64,000 nucleotides of DNA from Paenibacillus sp. GM2. GTDB lineage: Bacteria > Bacillota > Bacilli > Paenibacillales > Paenibacillaceae. How positions within the stretch are numbered: position 1 is the first letter of the stretch; every line of letters starts with the position of its first letter. Positions 28,762-37,170 of this stretch are shown here, piece by piece. Made by a program: the position numbers and the translations under genes. The stretch is taken from NCBI RefSeq assembly GCF_900069005.2, contig NZ_LN831277.1:666158-730157 (forward strand). Reading direction: 5' to 3'. A model generated the notes under the pieces. It searched no databases. It was not told where the DNA came from and saw only the letters and a program-made list of their open reading frames with translations.

Positions 28762-28953
28762 ATGAAACGGAGTTTCAAGTCGTTGATTTCTTTTTTCTCT
28801 GAAAGCTGGGCTGAGCTTAAAAAGGTTCGCTGGCCTAATCGTAAAGAGCTGACGAATTATACGCTTGTTGTGCTAGGTACAATAGTAGTTGTCGCTGTTT
28901 ATTTTTGGGTACTTGATATCGGCATTTCTGCTGTGATCGAAGCGATAATTTAA
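28762..28953 (+). CDS. secE: preprotein translocase subunit SecE
   Basis: A short 63-residue SecE with the conserved amphipathic helix (AELKKVRWPNRKEL) and a single transmembrane helix (about residues 33-55). It clamps SecY, encoded at 55863-57161 in the spc cluster. ATG 28762 is chosen because GGAGGTG lies at 28746-28752; the upstream in-frame TTG overlaps that site. It lies between rpmG and nusG. Confidence 0.95.
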   Translation: MKRSFKSLISFFSESWAELKKVRWPNRKELTNYTLVVLGTIVVVAVYFWVLDIGISAVIEAII

Positions 28954-28976
28954 GAAGGGTCCTTAGGTGGCTTGAT

Positions 28977-29510
28977 ATGGAAAAAAGATGGTACGTCGTT
29001 CATACCTATTCCGGGTATGAGAACAAAGTCAAAGCCAATTTGGAAAAGCGCGTCGAGTCAATGGGCATGGAAGACAAGATATTCCGCGTTCTTGTTCCGA
29101 TGGAAGAAGAAGTGGTGAACAAGGATGGCAAGAAGAAAACCGTCATGCGCAAAGTTTACCCCGGATATGTCTTGGTGGAAATGATCCAGACTGACGATTC
29201 CTGGTATGTTGTTCGCAACACGCCGGGTGTAACTGGATTTGTTGGATCTACAGGATCGGGCTCCAAGCCAACACCTCTGCTTCCTGAGGAAGCGGATCAG
29301 ATTTTGCAGCATATGGGCATGGAAGAACCGAAGCCGGTTGTAGAATTCGATCTTAAAGAATCCGTACGCATCAAAGTTGGTCCGTTTGCTAACTTTGTCG
29401 GCAGTATTGAAGAAATTCTCGTCGACAAGAGCAAGCTGAAGGTTCATGTCAACATGTTTGGTCGAGAAACCCCGCTTGAACTTGATTACAATCAAGTGGA
29501 AAAGATATAG
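28977..29510 (+). CDS. nusG: transcription termination/antitermination factor NusG
   Basis: A 177-residue transcription elongation factor that binds the RNA polymerase clamp and influences pausing. The N-terminal NGN domain begins KRWYVVHTYSGYENKV and contains PGYVLVEM; the C-terminal KOW domain includes VGPFANFVGSIEEI. In B. subtilis NusG stimulates sequence-specific pausing. It follows secE by 23 bp and precedes rplK. Confidence 0.97.
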   Translation: MEKRWYVVHTYSGYENKVKANLEKRVESMGMEDKIFRVLVPMEEEVVNKDGKKKTVMRKVYPGYVLVEMIQTDDSWYVVRNTPGVTGFVGSTGSGSKPTPLLPEEADQILQHMGMEEPKPVVEFDLKESVRIKVGPFANFVGSIEEILVDKSKLKVHVNMFGRETPLELDYNQVEKI

Positions 29511-29527
29511 GTTTCTTAGGGTTTCAC

Positions 29528-29556
29528 GTGGGAGGGGCTAACGCTCCGTCTACCAC
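29528..29556 (+). promoter_or_regulatory. candidate L1-binding hairpin before rplK
   Basis: GTGGGAGG at 29528-29535 pairs with CTCC and CCAC (to 29556) across an asymmetric bulge, 9 bp before the rplK ribosome-binding site. A nearly identical hairpin precedes rplA (30092-30117). L1 represses the rplK-rplA operon in many bacteria through rRNA-like mRNA structures; L1 binding here is inferred. Confidence 0.4.
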
Positions 29557-29580
29557 TATTAGGGCAAGGAGGTGTCTCAC

Positions 29581-30006
29581 ATGGCAAAGAAAGTAATTAA
29601 AGTGGTGAAACTGCAAATTCCTGCAGGGAAAGCGAATCCTGCGCCTCCGGTAGGTCCGGCGCTTGGTCAAGCAGGTGTCAACATCATGGCATTCTGTAAG
29701 GAATTTAACGCTCGTACCGCTGATCAAGCTGGTTTGATTATTCCAGTAGAAATCTCGGTGTTCGAAGACCGTTCCTTTACATTTATTACCAAGACTCCAC
29801 CGGCAGCAGTATTGCTTCGTGTAGCAGCGAAGATCGAGAAGGGTTCCGGTGAGCCAAACAAGAAGAAGGTTGCTACCGTTAAACGCGACGTTGTTCGTCA
29901 AATTGCGGAGCAAAAAATGCCTGACCTTAACGCAGCATCCGTTGAATCGGCTATGCGCATGGTTGAAGGTACTGCTCGCAGTATGGGCATCACAATCCAA
30001 GATTAA
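29581..30006 (+). CDS. rplK: 50S ribosomal protein L11
   Basis: A 141-residue protein of the GTPase-associated stalk base, contacting EF-G, EF-Tu and RelA, and the target area of thiostrepton. It has the N-terminal proline-rich segment [19 protein letters not shown] and the C-terminal RNA-binding domain ([15 protein letters not shown]). ATG 29581 follows AAGGAGGTG at 29566-29574; an in-frame start 9 bp earlier would overlap that site. Confidence 0.97.
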   Translation: MAKKVIKVVKLQIPAGKANPAPPVGPALGQAGVNIMAFCKEFNARTADQAGLIIPVEISVFEDRSFTFITKTPPAAVLLRVAAKIEKGSGEPNKKKVATVKRDVVRQIAEQKMPDLNAASVESAMRMVEGTARSMGITIQD

Positions 30007-30017
30007 TTCTTGGAGGC

Positions 30018-30117
30018 GGATGAGAATATCGACTATTTTCATCCAAGGATGAATTGACCATATGGAGTTGTTATATGACAATTCATCCCTAGTGGGAGGA
30101 TTTTCCGCTAATACCAC
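30018..30117 (+). promoter_or_regulatory. structured rplK-rplA leader with candidate L1 site
   Basis: Three consecutive hairpins. 30018-30028 pairs with 30034-30044 (11 bp, one G-U). 30047-30056 pairs perfectly with 30079-30088. The GTGGGAGG...CCAC hairpin at 30092-30117 ends right before the rplA ribosome-binding site. The first and second stems share GGATGA/CATCC, so alternative pairing is possible. The last hairpin matches one upstream of rplK, suggesting autogenous control by L1. Confidence 0.45.
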
Positions 30118-30134
30118 AAAAGGAGGACAAATTC

Positions 30135-30827
30135 ATGGCTAAACATGGTAAGAAATACCTGGAAGCTGCTAAGCTGATTGATAGCGAAGCATTTTATGAG
30201 CCTTTGGAAGCTGTTGAATTGGTGAAAAAGGCTGCGACTGCAAAGTTCGACGAAACCGTTGAAGTAGCAGTTCGTTTGGGCGTTGACCCTCGTAAACAAG
30301 ACCAAGCCGTTCGTGGTGTTGTTGTCTTGCCGCATGGCACAGGTAAAACACAACGCGTATTGGTATTCGCCAAAGGTGAAAAAGCGAAGGAAGCGGAAGT
30401 TGCTGGAGCAGATTTCGTTGGCGATCAAGATATGATCAACAAAATCCAACAAGGCTGGTTCGAATTCGATGTCTGCGTAGCGACACCGGATATGATGAGC
30501 GAAGTTGGTAAATTGGGCCGTCTGCTCGGTGGTAAAGGCCTTATGCCTAACCCTAAAGCAGGTACCGTTACTTTTGACGTTGCCAAAGCGGTTCAAGAAA
30601 TCAAAGCGGGTAAAATTGAGTATCGTCTTGACAAACAAGGTCAAATTCATGCGCCAGTTGGTAAAGTTTCCTTTACTGCAGAGCAATTGAACGAAAACCT
30701 TAAAGCTCTTGTTGATGCACTGAACCGTGCTAAACCGGCTGCTGCCAAAGGCGTATACTTGAAGAACATCGCGATTTCCTCGACGATGGGCCCAAGTGCT
30801 CATGTTAGTACAGCTTCTTACAAGTAA
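30135..30827 (+). CDS. rplA: 50S ribosomal protein L1
   Basis: A 230-residue protein of the mobile L1 stalk that helps eject deacylated tRNA from the E site. It shows the conserved MAKHGKKY start, [15 protein letters not shown] and [19 protein letters not shown], and TMGPSAHV near the C-terminus. Full length for bacteria. L1 is also the translational repressor of its own operon in many species, consistent with the repeated hairpins before rplK and rplA. Confidence 0.97.
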   Translation: MAKHGKKYLEAAKLIDSEAFYEPLEAVELVKKAATAKFDETVEVAVRLGVDPRKQDQAVRGVVVLPHGTGKTQRVLVFAKGEKAKEAEVAGADFVGDQDMINKIQQGWFEFDVCVATPDMMSEVGKLGRLLGGKGLMPNPKAGTVTFDVAKAVQEIKAGKIEYRLDKQGQIHAPVGKVSFTAEQLNENLKALVDALNRAKPAAAKGVYLKNIAISSTMGPSAHVSTASYK

Positions 30828-30927
30828 TGCCACTCTCGTAATAGAGAGAACGGGATTGACTTCAGGTGAATCTCTTGGTAAACTGATTGAGTTGTTCTAA
30901 GATGGGATCTGAATTTGAATATGTTTA

Positions 30928-31036
30928 CCGTAGACAGTAGGTGCCGCAAGGCTTAATTTCCTACCGAGGTGTTCTGATAGAGCGTCAATCTATGATGACT
31001 TATCAAGCCTTCGTAATTCTACGGAGGCTTTTTTCA
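30928..31036 (+). ncRNA. L10 leader (autoregulatory) with terminator
   Basis: The intergenic region before rplJ carries the Bacillota L10-leader signature: CCGTAGACAGTAGGTGCCG and a later TTTCCTACCGAGG that can pair with it, then a terminator-like stem AAGCCTTCGTA...TACGGAGGCTTTTTT ending near 31033. L10(L12)4 binding is known to promote termination or block translation in this class. Confidence 0.8.
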
Positions 31037-31079
31037 TGAAGAGAAGAGCCTCTACCCAAACTTATAGGAGGTGTTCAGT

Positions 31080-31589
31080 GTGGCAAACGCTAAAGTGATT
31101 CAAGCAAAACAAGAAGCCGTTGATGTGGTTACTTCGAAGCTGCGTGAGAGCGCAACTACCGTAGTTGCTGACTACCGCGGACTTAACGTTGCTCAAGTGA
31201 CGGAACTTCGCAAACAGCTTCGTGAAGCTGGCGTGGAATTCCAAGTGCTTAAGAATACGCTTGTTCGCCGTGCAACAGCAGCTGCCGAGCTTACTGAACT
31301 AGACGAAGTGTTGACTGGTCCTACAGCCATCGCTTTTAGTGTAGAAGACGCAGTAGCTCCAGCTAAAATTCTTAACGATTTCGCTAAGAAGAATGATGCG
31401 CTTAAAGTGAAAGGTGGCGTGGTTGAAGGCCGTGTTGTTGGCGCAGACCAAATCAAAGCGCTCGCGGAACTTCCGTCCCGCGAAGGTCTCCTTTCGATGC
31501 TCCTCAGCGTGCTTCAAGCACCTGTACGCAACTTTGCATTGGCAGTCAAAGCCGTTGCAGAGAAAGAAGAAGGCGCAGCAAGCGCTTAA
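31080..31589 (+). CDS. rplJ: 50S ribosomal protein L10
   Basis: A 169-residue stalk protein that anchors L7/L12 dimers to L11/23S rRNA. It has the N-terminal RNA-binding domain ([31 protein letters not shown]) and a C-terminal helix carrying L12 sites. GTG 31080 fits AGGAGGTG at 31066-31073; the in-frame GTG 31071 is part of that site. It is preceded by the L10 leader and followed by rplL. Confidence 0.96.
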   Translation: MANAKVIQAKQEAVDVVTSKLRESATTVVADYRGLNVAQVTELRKQLREAGVEFQVLKNTLVRRATAAAELTELDEVLTGPTAIAFSVEDAVAPAKILNDFAKKNDALKVKGGVVEGRVVGADQIKALAELPSREGLLSMLLSVLQAPVRNFALAVKAVAEKEEGAASA

Positions 31590-31654
31590 TCTTCTACCCC
31601 AAGTTAGTTAACTAACGAAAATTCAATAAAATAAAAATATACGGAGGTTCTATC

Positions 31655-32020
31655 ATGAGTAAAGAAGCAATCTTGGAAGCCATTAAAGGCATGACTGTTC
31701 TTGAACTGAACGATCTTGTAAAAGCAATTGAAGAAGAATTCGGCGTAACTGCTGCAGCTCCAGTAGCTGTTGTAGGTGGCGCTGTTGGCGGTGCTGAAGC
31801 TGCTGAACAAAGCGAGTTTGACGTAATCTTGAATAATGCTGGTGCATCCAAGATCAACGTAATCAAAGTGGTTCGCGAAATCACTGGTCTTGGCTTGAAA
31901 GAAGCTAAAGAACTCGTTGACAACGCACCAAAACCATTGAAAGAAAAAGTAAGCAAAGAAGACGCAGAAGCTGTAAAAGCAAAATTGGAAGAAGCAGGCG
32001 CAACTGTAGAAGTAAAATAA
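31655..32020 (+). CDS. rplL: 50S ribosomal protein L7/L12
   Basis: A 121-residue acidic stalk protein. It has an N-terminal dimerisation helix, an Ala/Gly-rich hinge ([17 protein letters not shown]) and a C-terminal factor-binding domain with [20 protein letters not shown]. It recruits EF-Tu, EF-G and IF2. A strong terminator follows 15 bp after the stop codon, ending the operon. Confidence 0.97.
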   Translation: MSKEAILEAIKGMTVLELNDLVKAIEEEFGVTAAAPVAVVGGAVGGAEAAEQSEFDVILNNAGASKINVIKVVREITGLGLKEAKELVDNAPKPLKEKVSKEDAEAVKAKLEEAGATVEVK

Positions 32021-32035
32021 TCGTTTCTTCTATGG

Positions 32036-32071
32036 CAAACCCCTTGAACTTGATTCAGGGGGTTTGTTTTT
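32036..32071 (+). terminator. Rho-independent terminator after rplL
   Basis: CAAACCCC paired with GGGGTTTG, extended by TTGAA/TTCA pairing, ending in a T-tract. Confidence 0.85.
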
Positions 32072-32356
32072 GAATACTTTTAATTTTTGAACCTGGTGCT
32101 CTCTCTGCTCTTCGGGCCATTGCACTGGGGAGGGAAGCTGAATCATATTCCGGATGAAAGAGTTCGGGTGAATTGTTCTTCCGCCCGGATCGCAAGGGAA
32201 CCCCAGACTCAAAAATAGAGGGCGAGCAAAAGATAGAATAGAGAAATTCGACCTTTGACCCGGATGGGAGAACGTTGATTTTTGCAGTATATTGGCTAAA
32301 CTAGGAAGATGATGTCGAGAGACATAAGGAAACGACGTTACGGAGGAACTGTTAGA
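32072..32356. other. non-coding stretch before the RsmC-like gene
   Basis: No gene, clear repeat or known RNA was recognised in these 285 bp. A weak promoter-like pair (TTGATT near 32274 with TAAACT about 16 bp downstream) could drive the methyltransferase gene. The ribosome-binding site GGAGGA is at 32342-32347. Confidence 0.4.
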
Positions 32357-32956
32357 ATGTCTGATCATTACTATACCAGTCGCCCTACTACAGCGCATGA
32401 CCGGAGAAACTGGGAAGCGGAATTGCACGGTTATAAGCTGCGTTTTGTCAGCGATGCCGGTGTGTTTGCCAAAGGGGGCGTCGATTACGGCAGCCGTACT
32501 TTGATCGAAGCGATGGAGGTTCCGGTAAGCGCAGAAGTGCTGGATGTGGGATGTGGATATGGCCCGATTGGGTTAACGGCGGCGAAGCTGGCTAGTCAAG
32601 GTCATGTGACGATGATAGATGTAAATGGCCGGGCGGTGGAATTGGCGCGTGAAAATGCGCAAAACAACAAAATCGAGAATGTCACGATTCTGGAGAGTGA
32701 TTTGTTCGCTGCTTTGGATGCAACATCACAGTTCGATGTCATCCTGACGAATCCGCCGATCCGTGCTGGAAAAGAAGTGGTGCACTCCATTTTTGAAGGG
32801 GCTTATGAGCGGCTTCGTTCAGGAGGTTCTTTATGGATCGTCATTCAGAAGAAGCAAGGCGCACCTTCGGCAAAGCAGAAGCTGGAATCGTTGTTCACTC
32901 AGATTGAGGAAGTTACGAAGGATAAAGGCTATCGTATTTATCGGGCGATCAAGTAA
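32357..32956 (+). CDS. class I SAM-dependent methyltransferase, RsmC-like (YbxB)
   Basis: A 199-residue methyltransferase related to the small RsmC/RlmG-type rRNA guanine-N2 methyltransferases. It has the SAM-binding motif VLDVGCGYGPIGLTAA (about residues 60-75), an acidic loop (TMIDVN) and the catalytic NPPI motif. Its position between rplL and rpoB matches ybxB of B. subtilis. ATG 32357 follows GGAGGA; a longer in-frame start at 32309 lacks a ribosome-binding site. The exact rRNA target is not readable. Confidence 0.9.
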   Translation: MSDHYYTSRPTTAHDRRNWEAELHGYKLRFVSDAGVFAKGGVDYGSRTLIEAMEVPVSAEVLDVGCGYGPIGLTAAKLASQGHVTMIDVNGRAVELARENAQNNKIENVTILESDLFAALDATSQFDVILTNPPIRAGKEVVHSIFEGAYERLRSGGSLWIVIQKKQGAPSAKQKLESLFTQIEEVTKDKGYRIYRAIK

Positions 32957-32982
32957 GAGATCTAATAGCAACGGGCTTCCTC

Positions 32983-33165
32983 TAACGGAAGTAGATGCTC
33001 TTATTGGGCTGGAATCAAAGAGCTTTATTTTCTAAGGGAAGTGGGATACCCTATTTGGTCAAATGGCTTGAATTTTCTCGGTAGGAACACGAAATAAAGC
33101 CCTGCTAGTTCCGTTATAATCTGCAAGTGTCAGATTTGAGGTAATAGAGGCGCCCAGTTCCGTTA
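32983..33165. repeat. 50-bp-phased palindromic element, copy 2 (upstream of rpoB)
   Basis: The same layout as 26008-26189. Two direct heads start at 32983 and 33033 (CTAACGGAAG, CTAAGGGAAG, each ending TATT about 24 bp later), and two inverted heads end at 33116 and 33165 (both TTCCGTTA). Spacings are 50 and 49 bp and the dyad centre is near 33074. Head sequences differ from copy 1 at several positions while the geometry is preserved. It lies between the methyltransferase gene and the rpoB promoter. Confidence 0.8.
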
Positions 33166-33240
33166 GATTAATGACGATGGCAACTTAATTAATAATCCAT
33201 CGTATATGCTGTTTCAAGCATAAAAAAGCCAAAATAATGT

Positions 33241-33275
33241 TTGACTTGACATTTCCATTGTGATATTATTATAAA
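33241..33275 (+). promoter_or_regulatory. rpoB promoter region (overlapping sites)
   Basis: Overlapping -35 boxes TTGACT (33241-33246) and TTGACA (33246-33251) face TATTAT (33264-33269, 17 bp from the first) and TATAAA (33270-33275, 18 bp from the second). A transcript from here would carry a leader of about 290 nt. Confidence 0.65.
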
Positions 33276-33279
33276 ATGT

Positions 33280-33477
33280 CAGTATTAGAATGCTCTTTAT
33301 GTCTTTAGTTTACTGAAATGTCAAGAGTTTTTTACGAAGACAATGCATAAAACCGCATAGTTCTACGTATATTATGTACATTTTGGGTAAATCTACTGAT
33401 ACGGAGCCATTAGGACAGTGATGACACAGATAATGACGCTCTTTTTTCGAAAGTGTTCGATAAGGGCTTTTCTTTAT
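33280..33477 (+). other. long rpoB 5' untranslated leader
   Basis: About 200 nt between the distal and proximal rpoB promoters. It contains pyrimidine and T-rich tracts but no gene and no RNA family I can name. Confidence 0.4.
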
Positions 33478-33506
33478 TTGTGGATGAATCCGTTAGAACC
33501 TATTAT
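33478..33506 (+). promoter_or_regulatory. second candidate rpoB promoter
   Basis: TTGTGG at 33478-33483, a 17-bp spacer and TATTAT at 33501-33506, about 60 bp before the rpoB start. It is weaker than the upstream pair in the -35 box. Confidence 0.4.
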
Positions 33507-33569
33507 AAAGGTACAAACACGGGTTCGCAATGATTTTTAAAGTGAGTAGACATAAGGGGTGAGTATAAG

Positions 33570-36500
33570 TTGGCAGGACATCTTGTTCAATATGGTCGAC
33601 GCACTCGGCGAAGTTATGCACGAATTAACGAGGTACTCGAAGTTCCAAACCTGATTGAAATCCAACAGAAATCCTATGAGTGGTTCCTTGAAGAAGGGCT
33701 GCGGGAAATGTTTCAGGACATCTCTCCAATTCAGGATTTCACGGGTAATTTGGTATTGGAATTTATCGATTATAGTCTCGGCGAACCGAAGTATACGGTA
33801 GATGATGCAAAGGAACGCGATGTAACATATGCAGCGCCGCTTCGGGTCAAAGTCCGGCTCATTAATAAGGAAACGGGCGAAGTCAAAGAGCAGGAAGTAT
33901 TCATGGGAGATTTCCCGCTGATGACGGAAACCGGTACGTTCATTATTAATGGTGCGGAACGGGTAATTGTCAGCCAGTTGGTTCGCTCTCCTAGCGTCTA
34001 TTTCAGTACTAAAGTAGATAAGAACGGCAAAAAAGCCTATACCGCTACAGTAATCCCGAACCGCGGCGCATGGCTGGAGCTGGAGACGGACGCGAAGGAC
34101 ATCGTTTATGTCCGGATTGACCGTACTCGTAAAATTCCAGTAACCGTACTGCTTCGTGCTCTTGGCTTTGGTACGGACGCCGAGATTCTCGATTTGCTAG
34201 GTAATGATGAATATATTCGCAACACACTCGATAAGGATAACACCGACTCTACGGAGAAGGCCCTGATCGAGATTTACGAGCGTCTTCGTCCGGGTGAACC
34301 GCCTACGCTAGATAATGCGAAGAGCTTGCTGGTGGCGCGTTTCTTCGATCCAAAACGTTACGATCTGGCCAACGTAGGCCGTTACAAAATCAATAAAAAG
34401 CTTCATATCAAGAACCGTCTGTTCAATCATCGCCTCGCTGAGTCTTTGATTGATACTTCGACAGGTGAGATTATTGCTGAAGCGGGCCAAATGGTAGATC
34501 GCCGTTTGCTTGATGAAATTCTGACCTATCTCGAGAACGGAGTAGGCTTCAAGGATTATCATGTAGCGAATGGTGTTCTTGATGCGGATGATGTTCCTCT
34601 GCAGGTCATTGAAGTATTCTCGCCGATCGAAGATGGCAAGGTGGTCAAAGTGATCGCCAACCGCAACATCGATAAATCGGTGAAACACATTACGCCAGCG
34701 GATATCATCTCGTCGATCAGTTACTTCTTGAACTTGCTTCATGGCATCGGCAGCACGGATGATATTGACCATCTCGGCAACCGCAGACTTCGTTCGGTAG
34801 GCGAGCTCTTGCAGAACCAGTTCCGGATCGGTTTGTCCCGAATGGAACGCGTTGTACGCGAGAGAATGTCGATTCAGGACGCGAACCTGATTACGCCGCA
34901 GGCATTGATTAATATTCGTCCGGTAATTGCTTCGATTAAGGAGTTCTTCGGAAGCTCCCAGTTGTCGCAGTTTATGGATCAGACGAACCCGCTTGCAGAG
35001 TTGACGCATAAGCGTCGTCTGTCAGCGCTCGGCCCGGGCGGTCTGACACGGGAACGTGCCGGCATGGAAGTGCGTGACGTTCACCACTCTCACTATGGCC
35101 GGATGTGTCCAATCGAGACCCCGGAAGGTCCGAACATTGGTCTGATTAACTCCTTGTCTACTTTCGCCCGCATTAACGAGTACGGCTTCATTGAAGCTCC
35201 GTATCGTTGGGTTGATCCGAAGACAGGCGAAGTTACGGAGCAAATCTCTTATTTGACTGCAGATGAAGAGGATAACTATGTTATTGCTCAGGCCAACGCA
35301 GAACTTACGGAAGATAACAGATTCAAAGATGAAAATGTTATCGTTCGTTACAATAAACAATCCGATAACATCTTGACGATGCCAAGTGACCGGGTGGACT
35401 ACATGGACATCTCTCCAAAACAGGTCGTATCCGTCGCTACGGCGTTGATTCCGTTCCTGGAGAACGATGACTCGAACCGTGCGCTGATGGGTTCGAACAT
35501 GCAGCGGCAGGCTGTTCCGCTTCTGATTCCTAAAGCACCGCTTGTTGGTACTGGTATGGAGCATAAGTCGGCGAAAGACTCCGGTGTATGTATCGTGTCC
35601 AAATACGACGGAATTATTGAACGCTCGGCAGCGAATGAAATTTGGCTGCGTCGCGTTGAGATGGTGGATGGCAAGGAAGTCAAAGGCGACCTTGTTAAAC
35701 ATAAATTACACAAATTTATGCGTTCGAACCAAGGGACATGCATCAATCAGCGTCCAATTGTTAAGCGCGGCGATGTGATCAAGAAAGGCGATATCCTTGC
35801 CGACGGTCCTTCGACAGAAATGGGCGAATTGGCGCTTGGACGCAACGTGGTCGTTGCCTTCATGACATGGGAAGGCTACAACTATGAGGATGCGATCCTC
35901 CTTAGCGAGAAGCTTGTCAAAGAAGATGTCTACACTTCGATTCATATTGAAGAATATGAGTCCGAAGCTCGCGATACGAAGCTGGGACCGGAAGAGATTA
36001 CACGTGATATTCCAAACGTCGGCGAAGAAGCGCTCCGCAATTTGGATGAGCGTGGTATTATCCGCGTAGGTGCCGAGATCGGCGCAGGCGATATCCTGGT
36101 TGGTAAAGTTACTCCGAAGGGTGTAACCGAACTGACTGCGGAAGAACGCTTGCTGCATGCCATTTTCGGTGAGAAGGCTCGCGAAGTCCGCGACACTTCG
36201 CTGCGTGTTCCTCACGGTACGGATGGTATCGTTGTAGACGTGAAGGTATTTACTCGTGAGAACGGCGATGAGCTTCCACCGGGAGTGAATCAACTCGTTC
36301 GTGTATATATTGCCCAAAAACGTAAAATTTCCGAGGGTGACAAGATGGCAGGACGCCATGGTAATAAGGGTGTCGTAGCTCGTATCTTGCCGGAGGAAGA
36401 TATGCCGTTTATGCCGGACGGTACGCCTGTACAGGTTGTGCTTAACCCGCTCGGCGTTCCTTCACGGATGAACATCGGTCAGGTGCTTGAAGTGCATCTG

Positions 36501-37115
36501 GGCATGGCTGCTCTCCAGCTCGGTATTCACGTGGCTACTCCTGTATTTGACGGCGCCAATGAGTATGACGTCTTCGATACGATGGAAGAAGCGGGAATGC
36601 AGCGCAATGGTAAGACGATCTTGTATGACGGACGTACAGGTGAAGAATTCGAACGTGAAGTTACCGTTGGCGTCATGCATATGATCAAGCTGGCGCACAT
36701 GGTTGACGATAAGATCCATGCCCGTTCAACCGGTCCTTACTCACTGGTTACGCAGCAGCCGCTCGGCGGTAAAGCTCAATTCGGTGGACAACGCTTCGGT
36801 GAGATGGAAGTGTGGGCGCTGGAAGCTTACGGTGCAGCTTATACGCTGCAGGAAATCCTGACTGTCAAATCCGATGACGTGGTCGGCCGGGTGAAGACTT
36901 ACGAGTCTATCGTCAAAGGCGAGAACGTACCGGAACCTGGTGTGCCAGAATCATTCAAAGTTTTGATCAAGGAGCTTCAAAGCTTGGGTATGGATGTTAA
37001 GATCCTGTCCGAGGACGAGCAAGAGATCGAAATGAAGGAACTTGATGATGAAGATGATGCAACAGGGGATAAGCTGAGCCTTAACCTGGAAGGCGCTGAA
37101 GTCGGAGTAGAATAA
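33570..37115 (+). CDS. rpoB: DNA-directed RNA polymerase subunit beta
   Basis: Catalytic core subunit, 1181 residues, full length for Bacillota. It starts at TTG 33570 after AAGGGGTGAG; a TTG start is also used by B. subtilis rpoB. The rifampicin region (about nt 34950-35050) reads [20 protein letters not shown] and RLSALGPGG, with wild-type residues at the usual resistance positions. Conserved [14 protein letters not shown] and the C-terminal [21 protein letters not shown] are intact. The tail is short and acidic. rpoC follows 55 bp later. Confidence 0.98.
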   Translation: MAGHLVQYGRRTRRSYARINEVLEVPNLIEIQQKSYEWFLEEGLREMFQDISPIQDFTGNLVLEFIDYSLGEPKYTVDDAKERDVTYAAPLRVKVRLINKETGEVKEQEVFMGDFPLMTETGTFIINGAERVIVSQLVRSPSVYFSTKVDKNGKKAYTATVIPNRGAWLELETDAKDIVYVRIDRTRKIPVTVLLRALGFGTDAEILDLLGNDEYIRNTLDKDNTDSTEKALIEIYERLRPGEPPTLDNAKSLLVARFFDPKRYDLANVGRYKINKKLHIKNRLFNHRLAESLIDTSTGEIIAEAGQMVDRRLLDEILTYLENGVGFKDYHVANGVLDADDVPLQVIEVFSPIEDGKVVKVIANRNIDKSVKHITPADIISSISYFLNLLHGIGSTDDIDHLGNRRLRSVGELLQNQFRIGLSRMERVVRERMSIQDANLITPQALINIRPVIASIKEFFGSSQLSQFMDQTNPLAELTHKRRLSALGPGGLTRERAGMEVRDVHHSHYGRMCPIETPEGPNIGLINSLSTFARINEYGFIEAPYRWVDPKTGEVTEQISYLTADEEDNYVIAQANAELTEDNRFKDENVIVRYNKQSDNILTMPSDRVDYMDISPKQVVSVATALIPFLENDDSNRALMGSNMQRQAVPLLIPKAPLVGTGMEHKSAKDSGVCIVSKYDGIIERSAANEIWLRRVEMVDGKEVKGDLVKHKLHKFMRSNQGTCINQRPIVKRGDVIKKGDILADGPSTEMGELALGRNVVVAFMTWEGYNYEDAILLSEKLVKEDVYTSIHIEEYESEARDTKLGPEEITRDIPNVGEEALRNLDERGIIRVGAEIGAGDILVGKVTPKGVTELTAEERLLHAIFGEKAREVRDTSLRVPHGTDGIVVDVKVFTRENGDELPPGVNQLVRVYIAQKRKISEGDKMAGRHGNKGVVARILPEEDMPFMPDGTPVQVVLNPLGVPSRMNIGQVLEVHLGMAALQLGIHVATPVFDGANEYDVFDTMEEAGMQRNGKTILYDGRTGEEFEREVTVGVMHMIKLAHMVDDKIHARSTGPYSLVTQQPLGGKAQFGGQRFGEMEVWALEAYGAAYTLQEILTVKSDDVVGRVKTYESIVKGENVPEPGVPESFKVLIKELQSLGMDVKILSEDEQEIEMKELDDEDDATGDKLSLNLEGAEVGVE

Positions 37116-37170
37116 AGTTTTTGGCGGCTTGCCGTCAATGGTGATAAACCTTGTTAAGGAGGGATGCTCC

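Noticed and set aside
34950..35050. Possible rifampicin-resistance changes in rpoB
   Set aside because: The resistance-determining region carries the normal Q, D, H and S positions.
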